A stretch of DNA of 64,000 bases from RGIG3077 sp045541475 (lineage in GTDB: Bacteria > Bacillota > Clostridia > Oscillospirales > Ruminococcaceae), in contig JAZQJI010000001.1 of NCBI GenBank assembly GCA_045541475.1, forward strand, positions 48,819-112,818. The letters are read 5' to 3'. The translations under genes and the position numbers were made by a program. Below are positions 34,821-43,961 of this stretch, piece after piece. The number at the start of each line of letters is the position of its first letter. Positions within the stretch are counted from its first letter, which is position 1. Under the pieces are notes generated by a model. That model had not been told where the DNA came from. It saw nothing but the letters and a program-made list of their open reading frames with translations, and made no database searches.

Positions 34821-35615
34821 TTGGCAAAAATCTATCCGCTCTTCAGTTCAAGCAAAGGTAATGCTACCTATATAGGCACAAAAAAACAGGGCATACTTAT
34901 AGATGCGGGCGTCAGTTACAAAAGGCTGACGGCCGCATTTGACGTATGCTCTCTTGATATTTCAGCGGTATCGTCTGTGTTTATCACGCACGACCATTCC
35001 GACCATATCTGCGGATTGAATATGCTTACCAAACACAACGATATTACCGTTTATGCACAGGAGATGACTCTGCGCCGCCTTATCGATTCTCGTAGTATTG
35101 CTCCGGGAACACAAATCCGTGCCATTTCCGATAGCGTTGATATCTGTGGCATGAAGGTAACCGCTTTTGATACCCCGCACGATACCGTTCAAAGCTGTGG
35201 ATACAGAATTGTTACCGAAAACGGCGGTGTATGTGCGGTGTGTACGGATTTAGGCTATGTCACGGATACTGTCGAAAGGTCGCTGTTGGGTGCTTCAACT
35301 ATATTGCTTGAGGCTAATTATGATTTGGATTTGATGAAAACAAGCAATTATCCTGCACACCTAAAGGCGAGAATAAGGTCAAAAAACGGACACCTTAGCA
35401 ACAACGAAAGCGCACAGTTTGCAAAAAAACTGATTAAAAATGGTACTACTCAAATCATTTTGGGGCATTTAAGTCAGGAAAACAACACGCCCGATAAAGC
35501 ACTTGGCACGTTTGAGTCTGTTTTGTCGGATTATTACACAATGGGAAGAGATTACATATTAAACGTTGCGCCCGTTTCTACTATCGGGCAAGGATTTGTA
35601 ATTAATACGGATTGA
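34821..35615 (+). CDS. MBL-fold hydrolase (YycJ/WalJ type)
   Basis: About 264 residues of a metallo-beta-lactamase fold. The metal motif HxHxDH is FITHDHSDHICGL, and later ligands are in AVCTDLGYVT and ILGHLSQENN. It resembles YycJ/WalJ, a putative DNase linked to cell-wall coordination in Bacillus. The TTG at 34821 follows AAAGGAGAG. The pairing with rlmH downstream is like that in Bacilli, which supports the call. Confidence 0.88.
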   Translation: MAKIYPLFSSSKGNATYIGTKKQGILIDAGVSYKRLTAAFDVCSLDISAVSSVFITHDHSDHICGLNMLTKHNDITVYAQEMTLRRLIDSRSIAPGTQIRAISDSVDICGMKVTAFDTPHDTVQSCGYRIVTENGGVCAVCTDLGYVTDTVERSLLGASTILLEANYDLDLMKTSNYPAHLKARIRSKNGHLSNNESAQFAKKLIKNGTTQIILGHLSQENNTPDKALGTFESVLSDYYTMGRDYILNVAPVSTIGQGFVINTD

Positions 35616-35619
35616 GCTT

Positions 35620-36105
35620 ATGATGAACATTAACATTATCTGCGTGGGAAAGCTGAAAGAAGATTATTTAAAAAGCGCCTGTGCTGAGTACATTAAACGC
35701 ATAAACGCAAGCGCAAAAATTTCTGTTATCGAGCTTGATGAATCAAGATTATCCGAAAAGCCTTCAGACAAAGAAATTGCAAACGCACTGCAAACTGAAG
35801 CAAAAGTCTTTGAAAAGCATATTTCTTCGGGCAAATGCTTTAACATTGCAATGTGTATTGAAGGCAAAATGATATCGAGCGAGGAGCTGGCGGCAAAATT
35901 TAATGATATTTCACTAGGTGGCAAAAGTACCGTAAATTTCCTTATAGGCAGTTCTTTTGGTCTTGATGAGGATTTAAAACGCAAGTGCGATTTTAAGCTT
36001 TCGGTTTCTAAGATGACTTTTCCGCACCAACTTTTCAGAGTGATGCTGTTAGAACAGATTTACCGTGGTTTGTCGATAAACGCAGGTTCTAAATATCATA
36101 AATAA
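35620..36105 (+). CDS. rlmH: 23S rRNA pseudouridine-1915 N3-methyltransferase RlmH
   Basis: A SPOUT methyltransferase of 161 residues (family about 155-160) that modifies helix 69 of 23S rRNA. The SAM knot is visible in VNFLIGSSFGLDEDL and the C-terminal LSVSKMTFPHQLFRVMLLEQ. It starts 4 bp after the MBL gene. No distinct terminator lies in the 40 bp after it. Confidence 0.96.
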   Translation: MMNINIICVGKLKEDYLKSACAEYIKRINASAKISVIELDESRLSEKPSDKEIANALQTEAKVFEKHISSGKCFNIAMCIEGKMISSEELAAKFNDISLGGKSTVNFLIGSSFGLDEDLKRKCDFKLSVSKMTFPHQLFRVMLLEQIYRGLSINAGSKYHK

Positions 36106-36145
36106 TAACAAAATTATTACAAATTAATTTTTTTGTTGTTACCTA

Positions 36146-36174
36146 TTGACAAATTAAATATTATATGCTATTAT
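36146..36174 (+). promoter_or_regulatory. Promoter of the c-di-GMP riboswitch transcript
   Basis: TTGACA at 36146-36151, 17 bp, TATTAT at 36169-36174. The RNA should begin near 36181, just before the riboswitch. Confidence 0.85.
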
Positions 36175-36182
36175 ATAGAAAA

Positions 36183-36275
36183 GAATATTGGCAAACCCGA
36201 TGAAAATCGGCGGCGCAAAGCTAAAGGGGCTAAATTGAAAAATATGCCAGCCAGCTGCACTTGGAATTTTCTTTT
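36183..36275 (+). ncRNA. Cyclic-di-GMP-I (GEMM) riboswitch
   Basis: The sequence contains the GEMM-I landmarks in order: GGCAAACC (36190-36197), a short hairpin with a GAAA loop (36197-36210), GCGCAAAGC (36213-36221), then GGGGCTA and GCCAGCCAGCTGC (36246-36258). These match the class I aptamer, whose GNRA loop docks onto the second helix. A terminator follows at 36292, so control of transcription elongation is expected. It precedes a 56-residue peptide gene only. Confidence 0.85.
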
Positions 36276-36291
36276 TCTATTTCGAGTATTT

Positions 36292-36328
36292 AAGGCATCT
36301 TTAGCTAATTGCAAAAGATGCCTTTTTT
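36292..36328 (+). terminator. Expression-platform terminator of the riboswitch
   Basis: Stem AAGGCATCTTT pairs with AAAGATGCCTT (36314-36324), then a T-run to 36328. It lies between aptamer and peptide gene; binding of the ligand probably changes its formation. Confidence 0.8.
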
Positions 36329-36441
36329 ATATTTTTATACAGATTGGTGCTGATAGATATGGATACGGTGTTTAATAAATAATTTTTTCAACTGATTGTT
36401 TTTACGTCTTTACGCCTTGATTTTGAAAGGAGCTGTCAATT

Positions 36442-36612
36442 ATGTTGACTTGCAAGAATAACACAAACGAAGATATTACCACCAATGTTAACCTTATCGG
36501 CAACGAAATTACAGAAACGGCAATCGAAATGCACGAGCCGCCAAAGCCTACTGCAAATTGGAAAGAATTTCTTGAAACTCAGGATTTTTATCTTGAAGCG
36601 GCAGGCCACTGA
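36442..36612 (+). CDS. 56-residue peptide under riboswitch control, function unknown
   Basis: A short gene with a strong RBS (GAAAGGAG, 8 bases before the ATG at 36442). The peptide begins MLTCKNNTNEDITTNVNLIG and ends DFYLEAAGH. It is acidic, has no signal peptide, no membrane helix and a single Cys. No family is recognised. It is bounded by the riboswitch terminator before and by the terminator at 36686 after, so it is the only coding product of this RNA. It shares an NEDI-T motif with the 34-residue peptide at 48592. Candidates: a c-di-GMP-controlled effector or a precursor of a modified peptide; both are speculation. Confidence 0.75.
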   Translation: MLTCKNNTNEDITTNVNLIGNEITETAIEMHEPPKPTANWKEFLETQDFYLEAAGH

Positions 36613-36685
36613 TTATTGATTTTACCTCCGTTATACTGAATGTCATACCTTTTTCCGTTTGTAAGGCGTTGCAAACGGGCAAATT

Positions 36686-36716
36686 GGGCAGGGATAGCGC
36701 AATCCCTGCCCTTTTT
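36686..36716 (+). terminator. Terminator of the riboswitch-peptide unit
   Basis: Perfect 10-bp stem GGGCAGGGAT (36686-36695) with 36702-36711, followed by TTTTT. Confidence 0.9.
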
Positions 36717-36730
36717 GTTTACGCAAACAA

Positions 36731-36766
36731 AAAATGCCTGCTAAAGCTTACGCAAGCAGGCATTTT
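36731..36766 (-). terminator. Terminator of the fused ABC transporter gene
   Basis: Stem 36731-36742 with 36755-36766, preceded by an A-run that gives T on the minus strand. Confidence 0.8.
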
Positions 36767-36778
36767 ATTGTTGTGAAA

Positions 36779-39700
36779 TTATTCGGTTCTCAAAGCTTCA
36801 ACGGGATCCTTCTTAGAGGCAACTCTTGAAGGAATAAGTCCTGCAATGAGTGTAAGCACCATGCTGATGATAATAAGTGCAATGCCGCCAACAACGGGCA
36901 ATTTTGCAACATCGGGGATATCTGTGAGATGCTCGATAATGATATTTATCGGAATATCAAGCAATACGGTAATCAATACGCCAAGCGTACCCGAAACAAA
37001 TCCAACGATAAGTGTTTCGGCATTGAATACTCTTGAAATATCCTTTTTAGATGCACCGATTGAACGCAATATACCGATTTCCTTCGTTCTCTCCAAAACG
37101 GAGATATAAGTGATAATACCAATCATTATAGATGATACTACCAACGAAATAGCAACGAACGATATCAGAACATAAGAAATTGTATTAACAATAGTTGTTA
37201 CTGAAGAAAGGAGTACGCCAATATAATCAGTGTAATCAATCTTCTTGGTTTCGTCCGTCTGCGAATCGTTATAATCTGCAATAAACTGTGCAATTTCATC
37301 CTTGGCTTCAAAATCCTTGGGGAATATGTGGATAAGTGAAGGCGAAGCCAAATCTACAATACCAAGTACCGAAAGGTTGCCGTTATATGTGTTATCGGTA
37401 GTTTCAGTAGCAAGCTGCGCTTCAAACATAGCGATAAGTGTAGCTTCATCAATAGTTGAAAGCATCTGCTTTATGCCCTCTGCATCAGCGGCAGGATTCA
37501 TAGCAGCAGCAAGCGCGGCAATTTCATCATCGGACATATTATTAATCATTTCACGAATCTGGTCTGCGGTAATTGAAGCCATCATCATCTGCTGATAAGC
37601 GCTAAGCAAATCTTCATCGGAAGCCGCATCAACAAGGCTTGCATCGGGAGGAACTCCCATGCTCTGTCCTATAACCTGTGCCAGAGCAAGCTTGCCATCA
37701 TCAGTAGCGGCAAACGCCTTAACTTCTTCAATTGTAACAGCGGCAACCATTTGAGGTGCAAACATTGCAACAAGCTCATCATCGCCCATGGCGTTAATAA
37801 CTTCAAGCACATCGGCATTTTCTATAGAATCGCCATAGAACGAATTGAACATTTCCTGCATCTGAGCAAGCTCTTCCCCGCTCATTGCATCTATATATGC
37901 GTAAACATCTTCAATGGTAACTTCTTCATCAACCGCAACAAATTCAGCACCTGTAAAAACGTCGATTTCGGGGTCAGCCTTCTGCTGCTTTGCAATTTCG
38001 GTTTCATTAATTGCATTTGCAATATATTCAGTAAGATCCTTTGTGTATGCAATCGAGCCACCCGCCATTGCAGTTACGCTTGCTTCGGGTCTCGGTCTGA
38101 TAATACCGCTTACCTTAATGCCAAGAGCATTTTCAACAACGCTCTTCATATATTCTTCGTCCTTGCGGCTGTCTACCCAGCAATCCGATTCTTCATCGTA
38201 CTGATAATAATCAGTATTGAGAATTACTTTAAATTCCATACCAACAAGCTCATCGTACTCAAAGCTTACCATCTCGGATTCAATTGTTCCGCCCGACATC
38301 AGTGTTTCAAAATATTCAGGAATTACATCGGTATCTTTAAGGCCCAAGCTGTAAAGTGTAAGGTCAGTAATCTCGTTGTCTTCACTTACAACAATAACAA
38401 CCTCGTCATAATTTTCGGGCCATGCGCCTGCAATTACTTCGTACTGAGTTTCAAGCAATTCGCGGTTATCCATCATTTCTGTCCAAACGTTCCATGAAGA
38501 TGTGCTCATGCTCATCATAGAAGAATACATACTGGCAGAACTGTTCATATCATAACCCATTGCGCTGTACATTGCATCAACAAAGGGATTGGGGTTAACA
38601 GCGGTTACGCCTTCGGTTGTATCTGCGGAGTAAATCTGCAAAGTAAGGTCGTAAACGTACTGAACATCGCTTGTATATTTATCAATAAAATCTTTATTTG
38701 CTTCGATATGGCTCTTAATGCCTTCCATATCGTTGATTTTTATTTCGGATACCATTGTGTTAATCATATCCGTCATCATTGTACTGCTGTAAACTTTTTC
38801 ACGGTCGTGCTTTTCTGCCGATTCAGCATTTCCTGCCATCGCTTCCATCATGCCCGACATATCGGTACTTTCACGTTGAATTGTCAGCGGATATGACGAA
38901 AGGGTATCTTCCTGAACCTTATCTATGTACATCTGAAAACCGTTCGAAAGCGAAAGTATCAGCGCAATTCCAATGATACCTATACTGCCCGCAAACGCTG
39001 TCATAATCGTTCTGCCTTTTTTGGTCATAAGGTTATTCAGCGAAAGCGAAAGCGCTGTGCCAAACGACATACTTTTAAGTTTTTTGCGCTTTTCCTTTTT
39101 GGAGTTTTCCGCAGCAGTCGCATCTGCCTTTGCATTTTCTGCACTTTCTTCTTCAGTCAAAGGATTTGTATCGGATACAACCTTACCGTCAAGCAATCTG
39201 ATAACGCGGTTGGAATATTCCTCAGCAAGCTCGGGGTTATGCGTTACCATGATGATAAGCTTATCGTGCGAGATTTCCTTTAAAATATCCATAATCTGAA
39301 CGCTTGTTTCAGAATCGAGCGCACCTGTGGGCTCATCTGCAAGCAGAATGTCGGGATCGTTTATCAGCGCTCTTGCAATGGCAACACGCTGCATCTGTCC
39401 GCCGGACATCTGATTGGGCTTTTTGTAAAGCTGATCGCCCAGGCCTACCTTTTCAAGAACTTCCTTGGCTCTTTTTCTTCTCTCTGCCTTGGAAACGCCC
39501 GAAAGTGTAAGCGCAAGCTCAACGTTGGATAATACCGTTTGGTGAGGAATTAAGTTGTAGCTTTGGAAAACAAAACCGATTGAGTGATTGCGGTACATAT
39601 CCCAATCGGAATCAACAAAGCTGCTTGTTGTTTTTCCGTTGATGATAAGCTCACCCGAATCGTATCTATCCAGACCACCGATAATGTTGAGCAATGTGGT

Positions 39701-39832
39701 TTTGCCGCAGCCCGATTGACCGAGTATTGCGACAAATTCTGACTTTCTGAACTCAACAGTTACACCGTTGAGAGCCTTTACGGTATTTTCCCCCACCGTA
39801 TAGGTCTTTTTAATGTCAGTTAGTTTAAGCAT
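36779..39832 (-). CDS. Fused ABC transporter, ATPase plus FtsX/MacB-type permease with large ectodomain
   Basis: One polypeptide of 1017 residues. The ATPase (1 to about 225) has LGQSGCGKTTL, MSGGQMQRVAIARAL and LLADEPTGALDS. A permease follows: one membrane segment at about 280-300, an outside domain of about 570 residues, then three segments near the C-terminus (about 890-1005) with the FtsX signature ERTKEIGILRSIGASKKDI. The ectodomain holds acidic helical repeats (for example NMSDDEIAALAAAMNPA, AMGDDELVAMF). It is a MacB-like mechanotransmission exporter for peptides or toxins; the substrate is unknown. It is flanked by its own terminator and a palindrome upstream. Confidence 0.85.
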   Translation of the reverse strand: MLKLTDIKKTYTVGENTVKALNGVTVEFRKSEFVAILGQSGCGKTTLLNIIGGLDRYDSGELIINGKTTSSFVDSDWDMYRNHSIGFVFQSYNLIPHQTVLSNVELALTLSGVSKAERRKRAKEVLEKVGLGDQLYKKPNQMSGGQMQRVAIARALINDPDILLADEPTGALDSETSVQIMDILKEISHDKLIIMVTHNPELAEEYSNRVIRLLDGKVVSDTNPLTEEESAENAKADATAAENSKKEKRKKLKSMSFGTALSLSLNNLMTKKGRTIMTAFAGSIGIIGIALILSLSNGFQMYIDKVQEDTLSSYPLTIQRESTDMSGMMEAMAGNAESAEKHDREKVYSSTMMTDMINTMVSEIKINDMEGIKSHIEANKDFIDKYTSDVQYVYDLTLQIYSADTTEGVTAVNPNPFVDAMYSAMGYDMNSSASMYSSMMSMSTSSWNVWTEMMDNRELLETQYEVIAGAWPENYDEVVIVVSEDNEITDLTLYSLGLKDTDVIPEYFETLMSGGTIESEMVSFEYDELVGMEFKVILNTDYYQYDEESDCWVDSRKDEEYMKSVVENALGIKVSGIIRPRPEASVTAMAGGSIAYTKDLTEYIANAINETEIAKQQKADPEIDVFTGAEFVAVDEEVTIEDVYAYIDAMSGEELAQMQEMFNSFYGDSIENADVLEVINAMGDDELVAMFAPQMVAAVTIEEVKAFAATDDGKLALAQVIGQSMGVPPDASLVDAASDEDLLSAYQQMMMASITADQIREMINNMSDDEIAALAAAMNPAADAEGIKQMLSTIDEATLIAMFEAQLATETTDNTYNGNLSVLGIVDLASPSLIHIFPKDFEAKDEIAQFIADYNDSQTDETKKIDYTDYIGVLLSSVTTIVNTISYVLISFVAISLVVSSIMIGIITYISVLERTKEIGILRSIGASKKDISRVFNAETLIVGFVSGTLGVLITVLLDIPINIIIEHLTDIPDVAKLPVVGGIALIIISMVLTLIAGLIPSRVASKKDPVEALRTE

Positions 39833-39931
39833 TAATTTGTCCCTTTCTTAATAGTTGTATTTCGTTTGTCCCTACCCGTGTTGCTGCAAATGCATACAAC
39901 AACGCACCTTACATAATATCACTATTTTATT

Positions 39932-39947
39932 AATAGAATATTCTATT
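39932..39947. promoter_or_regulatory. Candidate operator upstream of the fused ABC gene
   Basis: Perfect palindrome AATAGAATATTCTATT in the 145-bp gap. It would overlap a -35 region and may bind a repressor; assigned from symmetry alone. Confidence 0.35.
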
Positions 39948-39977
39948 TATATGTTACTTTGTTAAATTCTGCAAAAT

Positions 39978-41027
39978 TTACTGCTGGGCAAAATCGCACA
40001 CAACAATTTGCGGTGTCTTTTCAATATATTGCTCGGGCGCATCGCCTATTTCCCAGGTACCTGCAACAGTTTCGAGATAATAATAATCAACGCCGTTATG
40101 TTCATAGCAAACACCTTCATAATCGCCCGCAATACCAACCGCTGTGTGTCCTTCAAATTCCAGCAAAACCACATCGCAACCGTTTAATTTCAGCAATGCC
40201 ATCATCAGAATGGACATATCCTCATCATCGCCGCAGGCATCATACAAGGTTTCAAACGGATATTTCGGACGCTGTTTTTCAACGTTGTTGTAATAATCAA
40301 GACTTTGCACAAAGCTTATCAGCATTTGCTGTGTAAGCTCTTCGCTGTTGATATCTATCTTAAATTGCGATGAAAATTCTTCAACAATGGCATTTAAGTA
40401 TTCAACGCCTCTTGTATCGGTTATAAAATGTGCCTGCGATGTATTTTCCGACAAAGCTTCGTTCTGATACTCTTCATAAAGTGCATTTGAATAATCATCG
40501 GCATACTGCCATTGCTGTGATGTTTTTTCATCATACCACGTAAACGTTACGGTTTTTGTTTCCTCAGCATTTTCCAAATCATCAATGCTCTGCAAGCCGC
40601 TTGGTTGTTTCTGCGTTGTCGTTCCCGCCGCGGTGCCCTCATCGGTAATCAGAGAAAGCGATGAACTTTCAGGCTTTTTCATCTCTTCAGATTTTGCCTT
40701 GCCGTACATTGAAGAAAAAAACGAGATTACCACAACAAGCAAGCCTACAACAAAAACCGCTCCAAACGCGCCGCAACCCATAAGTCCGTCGTTTTTTGTT
40801 TCGTATGTAGGGTACACTCTTGTTTCTATCTGTTTACCCGGCTGCAAGCCTTTTTCCATTTGAGCAAAACGCTGCTGAACACCCAAAATTTCTTCTGCAA
40901 GCATTTCGTTTTCAAAATCAAGCGGTGCGTCCAAATCAGAAACATCTATCCCCTTTTTTTCTAAAAGCTCCTTGGCTTTTTCAATTTCCACATTATATTT
41001 AAGCGCTAACTGATTTATGGTTTTCAT
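39978..41027 (-). CDS. Transglutaminase-like membrane protein with IF2_N-type domain
   Basis: A 349-residue protein. Residues 1-50 (INQLALKYNVEIEKAKELL) resemble the IF2_N helix-turn-helix-like domain. A single membrane segment follows (about 84-106), then a linker and an outside domain (about 150-345). That domain carries papain/transglutaminase-like residues: Cys in DACGDDED, His in EFEGHTAVGI and YLETVAGTW. So the C-terminal part probably acts outside on proteins or cell wall. An IF2_N-membrane-transglutaminase order is not one I know as standard. It precedes an SDR gene by 16 bp on the same strand. Confidence 0.6.
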   Translation of the reverse strand: MKTINQLALKYNVEIEKAKELLEKKGIDVSDLDAPLDFENEMLAEEILGVQQRFAQMEKGLQPGKQIETRVYPTYETKNDGLMGCGAFGAVFVVGLLVVVISFFSSMYGKAKSEEMKKPESSSLSLITDEGTAAGTTTQKQPSGLQSIDDLENAEETKTVTFTWYDEKTSQQWQYADDYSNALYEEYQNEALSENTSQAHFITDTRGVEYLNAIVEEFSSQFKIDINSEELTQQMLISFVQSLDYYNNVEKQRPKYPFETLYDACGDDEDMSILMMALLKLNGCDVVLLEFEGHTAVGIAGDYEGVCYEHNGVDYYYLETVAGTWEIGDAPEQYIEKTPQIVVCDFAQQ

Positions 41028-41042
41028 GTCAACTGCTCCTTT

Positions 41043-41807
41043 TTATATGCCGGGCATTACCCTGCCACCGTTAACGGGAATATAACAGCCGGTTGTGAAA
41101 GATGCCAAATCACTTGCCAAAAACATTGCCATGTTTGCAACTTCCTCGTCCGTGCCTCTTCTGCCCAAGGGCACTAAGCAATCATAATTCTCAGAACGCT
41201 CCGTGTGGTTTTCTCTGTCGATATAGCTTATCGTCCAACCCGGTGCAATTTCATTAACGGTAATGTTATAAGGACCAACCTCTTTTGCAAGACATCGCAA
41301 AAATCCATCCATGCCTTTTTTTGCCGCCGTATACGCACTGCAATTAGGCTCTGCCAAAGCGGCACATTCGGTATTTATTGATATAAACCTGCCGTTTTTC
41401 TTTTCCTTTAAATTTGGCAAAAATGCCTTTGCCATGTAAACATTGTGCATAACGCAGGATTCAAACTGGCTGTAATAGTCTTCAACAGGCTGAGAAATCA
41501 CATCAACCCATTCATATTGAATAACAGCGGCGCAGATGATAATGTCGGGCATGATAAATTCACGCTCGATTTTTTCTTTCATCGCATCAACGCTTTCTTT
41601 TTTGGTAATATCTGCGCAAACAGTAAATGCTTTTACACCGTAGCTTTTAATTTTTTCTTCAAGTATTTTTGCAGTTTCTTCATTTCTTGCGTAATGAATA
41701 ATTACGTTTGCACCGCAAATTGCCGCTTTTTCAGCCATAACCCTGCCAAGTTGTCCGGTGGCACCGGTAATAATAACGGTTTTGCCGCTTAAATCGATAC
41801 TAAGCAT
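41043..41807 (-). CDS. SDR-family oxidoreductase
   Basis: A 254-residue classical short-chain dehydrogenase. The cofactor loop is TGATGQLG (about 15-22), the catalytic Tyr-Lys is YTAAKKG, and IAPGWTISY matches the substrate side. The C-terminal GCYIPVNGG is typical. GGAGATTT precedes the ATG. Same strand as the ABC-F gene behind it (17-bp gap), so co-transcribed. Substrate unknown. Confidence 0.88.
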   Translation of the reverse strand: MLSIDLSGKTVIITGATGQLGRVMAEKAAICGANVIIHYARNEETAKILEEKIKSYGVKAFTVCADITKKESVDAMKEKIEREFIMPDIIICAAVIQYEWVDVISQPVEDYYSQFESCVMHNVYMAKAFLPNLKEKKNGRFISINTECAALAEPNCSAYTAAKKGMDGFLRCLAKEVGPYNITVNEIAPGWTISYIDRENHTERSENYDCLVPLGRRGTDEEVANMAMFLASDLASFTTGCYIPVNGGRVMPGI

Positions 41808-41823
41808 GATTTACAAATCTCCT

Positions 41824-43764
41824 TTATTCGTTTTCTTCACAAAGCATTGCCCATTCATCAAACATATCATTATAGCTTTGCTTCAATTGCTCAAGCTGTG
41901 CGCATTTTTCCTGCATAAGTTTATAATCCGAAAAGACTTCTTCAGTTGCAAGCTCTGATTGCAATGCATCCTGCTGTTCTTGAAGTTTTTCCATTTCACG
42001 CTCCAAAGCGTTAATGCGGTTGCGCCTTTGAGCATCAAGCGCACGCTGCTGTTTGGAACGGTAAACGCGTGCACCTGTTTCCTTGGCTTTAATCTGCGCC
42101 TGCTCACGCTTTTTTTCTTCAAGGGCAAGCTGCATTTCTTCCTCGCGCTTTTGCGTAATTTCAGCATATTCTTCAAATCCGCAGGCAAAAAACTCACTCG
42201 AATCGGATTTAAGCTCCAAAATATGCGTGCAAACGCTTTTAAGCAAGTATCTGTCATGCGAAACAACAATCACGCTGCCTTCAAATGTGGATATTGCTTT
42301 TTCAAGCGATTCCTTAGCAGCAATATCAAGATGGTTTGTAGGCTCGTCAAAAATCAGCACATTGCCTTTTTCGCACTGCATAACCGCAAAGCTGAGCTTT
42401 ACTCTCTCTCCACCGCTTAAAGAGCCTACCTTTTTGAAAACTTCTTCACCCGTTATCAGCACGCTGCCCAAAAGCGAGCGGACTTCAAAATCGGTCATGG
42501 CAGGCATTCTGCTGTGTATTTCTTCAATGGCGGTTTTTTCAAAATCAAGCTGTGCGCTTTCCTGCTCAAAATACGAAAGCTTTACGTTATCTGCCCAGCG
42601 TATTTTGCCTTCACAGGGCAGCATACCCTGCAATATCTTTAAAAAGGTGGATTTGCCCGTGCCGTTTTCACCTACAATGCCTAAGCGTTCTCCCCTTTTC
42701 ATCTCAAACGAAACCGAAGGAACAAGCACCTTTTTCTCAGTTTTTCTGCCAACGGCAATTTCAACATTCTGTACGCTTAGCAAATCAAACGGCGGAACGC
42801 ATTTTTGCTCAAACCGAAGCTTTAATTGCTTTTCAGAAACCCTTGGCTTTTCTATCCTCTCGATTTTTTCAAGTGCGGTGCGTCGGCTTTGTGCCATTTT
42901 TGTTGTGGAAGCACGCACTAAATTGCGTGCAATGTAATCTTCAAGCTTTGCAATTTCCTTTTGCTGTTCTTCATATTCTTTGAGTCTGCGGGCGATATAC
43001 TGCGCTTTTTGCTCAGAAAAATCGGTATAATTGCCCTTAAAGCTCATCAGGTTGCCGTTGTCAATCTCGCAGACGGTATTAACGGTTTTATCAAGAAAAT
43101 ATCTATCGTGGCTGATTATCATCAACGCACCTTTATATGTAGCAAGATAATTTTCAAGCCACATCACCGTGCGGAAATCAAGATGGTTTGTAGGCTCATC
43201 AAGCATAAGCAAATTCGGCTCTTCAAGCAACAGCTTGCATATTGCAAGGCGTGTTTTTTCGCCGCCCGAAAAGCTGCTTACCTTGCGCTGCCAAACGTTC
43301 TCTTCAAAGCCCATGCCGTTTAAAACAGTCTTGATTTTTACGTCAATATTCCAGCCGTCACGTGCTTCAAATCTTGAAAGCAAATCGTCATATTCCTTTG
43401 ATACTGCACCTAAATTATCACTTTTGCCCATGCTGTTTTCAAGCTCTGACATGCGGTTTCTTATAGCAGAAATATCAGCAAAAGCATTTTTCATTTCATC
43501 ATATACGCTTGATTCGGAGTCAAGAGAGCAGTTCTGCTCTAAAAATCCAATGCTCAGCTTTGATGCCTTGATGATAATTCCGTCACGCTCGGTTTCGGTA
43601 TCAGGCTCTAATTGTCCCGCAATTATCTTAAAAAGCGTTGTTTTTCCGCAGCCGTTTGAGCCAATTATACCAATGCGCGAGTTTTCCTCAACGTTAAGGC
43701 AGATATTATTCAAAAGCGTTTCGCCGTTAAAAATTTTAGTAATGTTTGTTAAACTTAAAAGCAT
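41824..43764 (-). CDS. ABC-F family ATP-binding protein (ribosome-associated type)
   Basis: A 646-residue protein with two ABC domains and no membrane segment. Walker A boxes are GSNGCGKTT and GENGTGKST; Walker B boxes LLMLDEPTNHLDF and VLIFDEPTNHLDI; the linker between domains (QKAQYIARRLKEYEEQQKE) is the ABC-F hallmark. A C-terminal coiled coil (about 545-640) recalls Uup/YdiF. These proteins act on stalled ribosomes; some give antibiotic resistance. Which is uncertain. Confidence 0.9.
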   Translation of the reverse strand: MLLSLTNITKIFNGETLLNNICLNVEENSRIGIIGSNGCGKTTLFKIIAGQLEPDTETERDGIIIKASKLSIGFLEQNCSLDSESSVYDEMKNAFADISAIRNRMSELENSMGKSDNLGAVSKEYDDLLSRFEARDGWNIDVKIKTVLNGMGFEENVWQRKVSSFSGGEKTRLAICKLLLEEPNLLMLDEPTNHLDFRTVMWLENYLATYKGALMIISHDRYFLDKTVNTVCEIDNGNLMSFKGNYTDFSEQKAQYIARRLKEYEEQQKEIAKLEDYIARNLVRASTTKMAQSRRTALEKIERIEKPRVSEKQLKLRFEQKCVPPFDLLSVQNVEIAVGRKTEKKVLVPSVSFEMKRGERLGIVGENGTGKSTFLKILQGMLPCEGKIRWADNVKLSYFEQESAQLDFEKTAIEEIHSRMPAMTDFEVRSLLGSVLITGEEVFKKVGSLSGGERVKLSFAVMQCEKGNVLIFDEPTNHLDIAAKESLEKAISTFEGSVIVVSHDRYLLKSVCTHILELKSDSSEFFACGFEEYAEITQKREEEMQLALEEKKREQAQIKAKETGARVYRSKQQRALDAQRRNRINALEREMEKLQEQQDALQSELATEEVFSDYKLMQEKCAQLEQLKQSYNDMFDEWAMLCEENE

Positions 43765-43878
43765 TTTTTCAACCCTATGTTTTCAATTAATATTTCATCA
43801 GTATACATTATAACATAAATTGCACCGTAAAAAAATACTTTTTTCAAAATTTCTTGTCAGGTAATTTAAAGAAATGTA

Positions 43879-43907
43879 TTGCATTTTTCTTTAAAAGATA
43901 GTATAAT
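43879..43907 (+). promoter_or_regulatory. Promoter of the GH94 phosphorylase gene
   Basis: TTGCAT at 43879-43884, 17 bp, TATAAT at 43902-43907. Confidence 0.75.
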
Positions 43908-43961
43908 GCAAATATTGCGTGCAGTTTATGCAAAAAAATCTTTTTTTAGGAGAATCAACAC

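Noticed and set aside
36133..36375. 80-codon frame across the riboswitch
   Set aside because: It overlaps the promoter, aptamer and terminator; no RBS; the RNA structure explains the sequence better.
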